Source of the DNA: Candidatus Rhodoblastus alkanivorans
GTDB lineage: Bacteria > Pseudomonadota > Alphaproteobacteria > Rhizobiales > Beijerinckiaceae
NCBI RefSeq assembly: GCF_022760755.1
Contig: NZ_JAIVFP010000001.1
Span: forward strand, 1,778,001 to 1,842,000
Reading direction: 5' to 3'
DNA: 64,000 nt
A model generated the notes under the pieces. It made no database searches and was not told the origin of the DNA. It saw only the letters and a program-made list of their open reading frames with translations. Both the position numbers and the translations under genes were made by a program. How positions within the stretch are numbered: position 1 is the first letter of the stretch; each line of letters starts with the position of its first letter. Positions 60,282-64,000 of the stretch are shown piece after piece.

Positions 60282-60980
60282 ATGAAAAAATATATTGCGG
60301 AAGTCATAGGGACCGCGGCTCTGGTCTTTTTTGGCTGCGGCTCGGTCACCTTCGCGGGAATGGGCGATCTGCTCGGCTCGTCCACGCCTTTCGCGCCGCT
60401 CGCGGTCATCGCCATTTCCATGGCCTTCGGCCTCACCTTGGCGGCGATGGCCTATGGGGTCGGCCCGGTGTCCGGCTGTCATGTCAATCCGGCGGTTTCG
60501 GTCGGGGTCTGGGTCGCGGGCCGGCTTTCGACCGCCGACCTCGTCGGCTACATCATTTCCCAATGCATTGGCGCGATCATCGGCGCCGGCGTGCTCTACC
60601 TCATCCTGTCGGGACATCAGGGCGGCTGGGACCTCGCCAAGAGCGGCCTCGGTCAGAACGGCTGGTCCGAATATTCGACGACCTCGGCCTTTATCGCCGA
60701 ATTCGTCGGGACTTTCTTTTTCCTGGTCGTGATCCTCGGCGCGACTTCGGAGAAAGGCGTTACGCCGGTCGCCGGCGTGGCGATCGGCGTGGCCTTGCTC
60801 GTCATTCACATCAACCTGATCCGCGTCACCGGCACGTCGGTCAATCCGGCGCGCTCGCTGGGCCCGGCTTTGTTCGTCGGCGGCAAGGCGCTGGCGCAGC
60901 TCTGGCTGTTTATCGTCGCGCCGATTGCGGGCGCGGTCGCGGCGGGCGCCCTGTTCCGCGCCAAAGTCATCGAGCCATAG
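60282..60980 (+). CDS. aqpZ: Aquaporin Z
   Basis: Inner-membrane water channel of 232 residues, MIP family. Six helices and both NPA boxes are present: GCHVNPAVSVGVWVAGR (about 65-81) and VTGTSVNPARSLGPALF (about 183-199), the latter with the selectivity-filter Arg. The start MKKYIAEVIGTAALVFFGCG matches AqpZ and follows GGGAGGTCA. Likely promotes osmotic water flux. Confidence 0.93.
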   Translation: MKKYIAEVIGTAALVFFGCGSVTFAGMGDLLGSSTPFAPLAVIAISMAFGLTLAAMAYGVGPVSGCHVNPAVSVGVWVAGRLSTADLVGYIISQCIGAIIGAGVLYLILSGHQGGWDLAKSGLGQNGWSEYSTTSAFIAEFVGTFFFLVVILGATSEKGVTPVAGVAIGVALLVIHINLIRVTGTSVNPARSLGPALFVGGKALAQLWLFIVAPIAGAVAAGALFRAKVIEP

Positions 60981-60999
60981 AGGCCGGACTCGTAACCAG

Positions 61000-61187
61000 C
61001 GCCTGACCGCGGGCGCTCGAGGAGCCGTTCGGGCAACGCCGCGGCCGCCGTGCAATCGGCGGCTTGCCTGCTGGTCAGCATGAAGCGGGCGGCATTGGGC
61101 GTCCGTCAACGCATGGATCGTCGTCTTGCGCCCGCCGCCGAGCGACGGGCTTTGATCGCCGAACTGTCGATCAGGACTTGCGTTGGC
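61000..61187 (-). pseudogene. Decayed IS5-type transposase fragment
   Basis: Minus-strand pieces in different frames read VLIDSSAIKARRSA, GGGRKTTIHALTDAQCRPL and LTSRQAADCTAAAALPERLL, which together are the central DDE region of an IS5/IS427-type transposase (IDSS, RTTKIHALTD, LTGGQxxD). At least two frameshifts; no ends recognised. It is unrelated in sequence to the four intact 933-bp copies. Confidence 0.65.
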
Positions 61188-61301
61188 TGCGCGCCGGCTC
61201 GCGCAAGCGCGTGAAATAGCTCGGCGCGCCGCCTTTCTTCGCCCGGTGGACGACGCCATTGTCGAGCGTCTTCCTCGGTCCGTTTTTCGGGTGGCGCGTG
61301 T

Positions 61302-62411
61302 TCAGGCGCGGTTCTGGTTCGTCGCTCTCACAGATGTCGCTTCGCCGATGTCGCGCCTTTCGGCTGCCGCCGCGGGCCGGGGAATGGGCGGGCGTGTGGC
61401 GCCGGGCGCGGAATTGCGCGGGGCGCCGGCCATGGCTTCGATCATCCGCAGGGCGACGCGGCGCGGAACGGTTTTGATCAGGCGCATTTCGCGGTCGAAG
61501 GATTCGGGTGACAGAGCGATTTTGGGAAAGGCGACCAGGAGAATGCGCGCGGCGACATCCGCCGGCAGGCCGATGGCGACGAAGGCGATGGCCAATGCGT
61601 CGCCGATTTCGTCGTCCACGATGCGCCGCGCCGTCATCGCGTCGCATTTCAGCAGTTCGGCCATGGCCAGCGCGAAGCTCGCCCGCTTCTGCCTTATCGC
61701 TGACGCTTCGATTCGCCCGGCCGTCTCCGCGTCGAGGGCCGCGCTGGGTTCGGGTCGGCCCGCGTGGATCAGATTGGCGTCGAGCGCCAGGGCGAGCAGC
61801 CGCGTCCGCTCCCGCGCATCGGCGCAAAGATAAAGCGGCAGGCAGTCGAGGGTCGGATCGCCGCGATCAAGCAGGGCGCGCGCCAGCGCGGAATCGTCGC
61901 GCCCGCGCGCCGCGAGCAGGCGAATGTCCTCGGGCCACAAGGGCGCCTTGGGATTGGCGGCAAGGGCGCGCAAGACTTCGCGCTCCGGCCGGGCGGCGAG
62001 GATTCGGACGATCTCGCGGTCGAGGTCGCCGCGTCCCGCCACCGCGCAGGCCTGGTCGCAGGCGCCGCTCGAAGCGATCTGGCGCAGGTCGCGCCACCCG
62101 ATCTTCGCGCCCCTCAGCAGGATTTCCCGGGCCGGCTCGCCGCCGCGCGCGCGGATGCGCTGGATCAGGGCGGGCGGGGCGTCGAGGCAGCGTCCCAATT
62201 TACGCGCGACATTGGTGAGGGTGGTCTCGTCGGCGTTGTCGATCAACTGGCCCGCCATCTCCTCGTAAAGGCGGATTTCCTCGCTGGTGTGCAGCGGGCG
62301 CAGGGCGAAGAGGTCGGTTGTGACGCGCAGCAGCACCGGGCGCATTTCTTCCGGATTGGCCTCGGCTGAAGCAGCGAGGTCGCGCAGGCGGGCGTATATG
62401 TCGGTCGGCAT
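61302..62411 (-). CDS. DUF2336 domain-containing protein
   Basis: A 369-residue, almost wholly helical cytosolic protein (MPTDIYARLRDLAASAEANP; VLLRVTTDLFALRPLHTSEEIRLYEEMAGQLI split; DIRLLAARGRDDSALARALL; HEAT-like repeats) matching DUF2336, a family common in Rhizobiales and some Caulobacterales with no firm role. The C-terminal 35 residues are Pro/Ala/Arg-rich. It is single-gene; upstream lies an AT-rich divergent region shared with the gene at 62598. Confidence 0.8.
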   Translation of the reverse strand: MPTDIYARLRDLAASAEANPEEMRPVLLRVTTDLFALRPLHTSEEIRLYEEMAGQLIDNADETTLTNVARKLGRCLDAPPALIQRIRARGGEPAREILLRGAKIGWRDLRQIASSGACDQACAVAGRGDLDREIVRILAARPEREVLRALAANPKAPLWPEDIRLLAARGRDDSALARALLDRGDPTLDCLPLYLCADARERTRLLALALDANLIHAGRPEPSAALDAETAGRIEASAIRQKRASFALAMAELLKCDAMTARRIVDDEIGDALAIAFVAIGLPADVAARILLVAFPKIALSPESFDREMRLIKTVPRRVALRMIEAMAGAPRNSAPGATRPPIPRPAAAAERRDIGEATSVRATNQNRA

Positions 62412-62597
62412 GACGGGCCCCGAAATTTTTCGGACGACGCGAACCTAGGCGAGCTTTATTGACGCTTCATTAACCATCACATCCCATTAATCGAACAGGT
62501 GAAATTCAACGGTGAATTTTTAACGGATGCGACTGTTCAATTTTCGCGGCCACCGGGACGAGGCGATTCGGTCGGAGGCCTAAAGAGGTCAAGCGCC

Positions 62598-62786
62598 ATG
62601 GGCGAAATCGTGCCGTTCCGTATCGCCAGTCGGCCCCGCGCCGTCGACGCGCCGCCGCAGGGACCGGCGCAGATCCTGTTCTTTCTCGGCGTCCGCTATG
62701 TCCGCGACGACGGCGAGAAGGGCGGGCCGAAAAACCGCAAATCCGACGCCGGCGCGCGCCGGACCCGCCGCGGGAAGCGCGCCTGA
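62598..62786 (+). CDS. Small basic hypothetical protein
   Basis: A 62-residue protein (MGEIVPFRIASRPRAVDAPP, then ILFFLGVRYVRDD and a Lys/Arg-rich tail ending RRTRRGKRA). GAGGTCAAG precedes the ATG. The highly basic tail suggests nucleic-acid or ribosome contact, but no family was recognised. The AT-rich 62412-62597 region with TTAAC-type boxes is a probable promoter. Confidence 0.55.
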   Translation: MGEIVPFRIASRPRAVDAPPQGPAQILFFLGVRYVRDDGEKGGPKNRKSDAGARRTRRGKRA

Positions 62787-62804
62787 GTTTTGCCGCCGCG
62801 CCGG

Positions 62805-63512
62805 TCAGCGCGTTGGCTTCTCCATGGAACATTGTGCGCTCGCCAGCGCGGCCGCGGCGGCGTCATAGTCGCCCTCGCGCAGGCTGAGGACGCGAAAAAC
62901 CGCGAAGCCCCTCGGGCTCGGCGACACCAGCCGCAATTCATCGCCCGGGCCGGGAGTCGGCGCCGCATCCTGGCCCGATCCTTGGCCGGATCCTTGGCCC
63001 GATGCTTGGCCTGATCCTTGGTCGGCGTCCTGGTTCGTATCCTGGGACGGGTCCAGGGCGTCGGCCTGCGCCTGGCTGACGATCAGGATGTTGAACGTCC
63101 CGCCCGGCGTCTGGCGATCGTTGCCGGAATAGATGATCGTGCCGTCGGTCAGCCGCACCGAAACCGAAAAGGGCCGGTCGCCATCGGCCTGCGCCCGCAG
63201 CCGCAAGGGGCCGCGGGACAAATCGAACCGGCAGACAGCCAAAGCCGCGAAGGGATCGGAAAAGGCCGTGCCCTGGCCTCCGACCGCGGGCCGGGGCAGC
63301 GTTGCCTTTTGGCCGAGCGCGAGACGGGAGGCGAGCACGCGATAGGGCGCGCCCGGCCAGAGGGTCGGCAAGGCAAGAATGGTCAGTAGGTGGATGGCGA
63401 CAGCGCCGAACAGCGCGCCGAGCGCCCAGGGCGCAACGCCAATCGCGCGGTCGATCCAGGCAAGGCGCGACGCTTTCGAGAAGCTCGCGGGGCGGGAGAG
63501 AAGCTCGCTCAT
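62805..63512 (-). CDS. DUF1254-type membrane protein
   Basis: A 235-residue protein with one N-terminal membrane helix (WALGALFGAVAIHLLTILAL) and an extracytoplasmic domain (LRAQADGDRPFSVSVRLTDG; GTFNILIVSQAQADALDP) like the small DUF1254 partner found before DUF1214 genes in Rhizobiales. Residues about 160-185 are a low-complexity run of SGQ/GSGQ/DQ repeats encoded by 12-bp tandem repeats. Its start overlaps the DUF1214 stop by 4 bases, so the two are coupled. Confidence 0.75.
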   Translation of the reverse strand: MSELLSRPASFSKASRLAWIDRAIGVAPWALGALFGAVAIHLLTILALPTLWPGAPYRVLASRLALGQKATLPRPAVGGQGTAFSDPFAALAVCRFDLSRGPLRLRAQADGDRPFSVSVRLTDGTIIYSGNDRQTPGGTFNILIVSQAQADALDPSQDTNQDADQGSGQASGQGSGQGSGQDAAPTPGPGDELRLVSPSPRGFAVFRVLSLREGDYDAAAAALASAQCSMEKPTR

Positions 63513-64000
63513 GAGCAGCCGTTCCGGACGATGGACGGGACCTCCATCCCTTCATAGGCATATCCGACCGCGGTGGTCGCCGCCTGATAAGCGCGCAAAA
63601 TCAGAATGAAGCGGCTCTTTTCGTCCAGAGGCAGCCAGTTGCCGGGCCGCGCCTCCCGCGCCGCCGCAATCCGGAAATCTCCATTGGCGTCGCGCAGCAA
63701 GGCGGTGGAGGTCAGGCCATAGCGATGGGCGGCGTTTGGCCGCAATTTGCCGTCGACGTCATAGACGCTCAACGTCCAGAAGCGGGCGGACGGCGCCGAG
63801 CCGGATATGAGATAGTCGCAGCGGGCGTCGAGCGGCGCGCCCATATCGTCCGTCTTGGCGATGAAGGCCAGGCCCTCGCCGGAGCCGAGCGGCAAGGCGC
63901 CGTCCACCGCGAGACTCGCCCGCGCGTAGGGATCGATGTCGGAATTGCCGATCTGCGGCCAGGTCGTCCAAGCTCCGATCTGGATGGCGCCGAAGCCGGG
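63509..64000 (-). CDS. DUF1214 domain protein, C-terminal part
   Basis: The gene runs off the window end; about 163 C-terminal residues are visible. The region IGNSDIDPYARASLAVDGALPLG, GLAFIAKTDDMGAPLDARCDYLISG split, WTLSVYDVDGKL, NPTA-like NAAHRYGLTST and PGNWLPLDEKSRFILILRAY is the DUF1214 signature. The domain resembles a beta-sandwich of unknown role in the envelope. Overlaps the next gene by 4 bases. Confidence 0.85.
   Translation of the reverse strand, partial: PGFGAIQIGAWTTWPQIGNSDIDPYARASLAVDGALPLGSGEGLAFIAKTDDMGAPLDARCDYLISGSAPSARFWTLSVYDVDGKLRPNAAHRYGLTSTALLRDANGDFRIAAAREARPGNWLPLDEKSRFILILRAYQAATTAVGYAYEGMEVPSIVRNGCS

Noticed and set aside
61171-61827. 218-residue minus-strand open frame
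   Set aside because: Overlaps the DUF2336 gene in another frame; only its extreme end touches the transposase remnant.

Overview
The window comes from a GC-rich alphaproteobacterium, most likely order Hyphomicrobiales (Rhizobiales). Supporting this are the alphaproteobacterial-style apt/prs, uvrC-pgsA-moaD, AapJQM, CtaA, DUF2842, DUF2336 and DUF1254/DUF1214 genes, and dispersed intergenic repeats of the kind seen in that order. A methylotroph-related family (Beijerinckiaceae/Methylocystaceae) is possible but not proven. All calls come from reading the sequence; no database search was run.

Layout. 1-7.8 kb, mostly minus strand: a polyamine ABC transporter (potF-potG-potH, potH cut by the window edge), a K+ channel with RCK domains, a glycosyltransferase, two small secreted proteins, a MITE-like element, apt, prs and a lipoprotein. 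8-10.9 kb, plus strand: uvrC, pgsA, moaD. 10.95-18.1 kb: an accessory block lying between moaD and moaE. It holds the 3' remnant of a P-type ATPase gene, a 4.5-kb IS1-family transposon and a SulP transporter. The transposon carries a tightly overlapping cassette (ribbon-helix-helix protein, DUF262/DUF1524 nuclease-like protein, two small proteins); the last small gene is split by a 933-bp IS. 18.3-28.9 kb: moaE, a PadR regulator with operator-like palindromes, ilvE divergent from a MarR gene, an OmpR/EnvZ-type pair, a SEC-C protein, an FmdB-like zinc ribbon, a divergent EF-G-like GTPase, a TSUP permease and an outer-membrane channel protein. 29-35 kb: a heavy-metal RND efflux operon (adaptor, pump, DUF3240, TolC). 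35.4-43.2 kb: a DUF2380-type protein, a thioesterase, an Ntn hydrolase, heme A synthase, two paralogous Spy/CpxP-like proteins with Met/Gly-rich tails, a deacetylase and a CelD/FemAB-like acyltransferase.

43.28-56.71 kb is a genomic island integrated in tRNA-Lys(TTT). The intact tRNA is at the left end and a 48-bp copy of its 3' end is at the right, next to a split tyrosine recombinase. The island holds an IS256-family element with 8-bp target duplications, three of the window's four identical 933-bp IS copies, several broken genes, a tRNA-Thr fragment, and a protease cassette. The cassette comprises an HtrA-like protein lacking its catalytic His and Ser, a mini LuxR regulator, an intact HtrA-like protease without a signal peptide, and a SohB-like S49 peptidase. 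After the island come aapJQM (no ATPase gene visible), aqpZ, a decayed transposase, a DUF2336 protein, a small basic protein and a DUF1254/DUF1214 pair cut by the window end.

The two strongest candidates for something new are the transposon-borne DUF262 cassette and the island-borne cytoplasmic protease cassette with its HtrA pseudoprotease.
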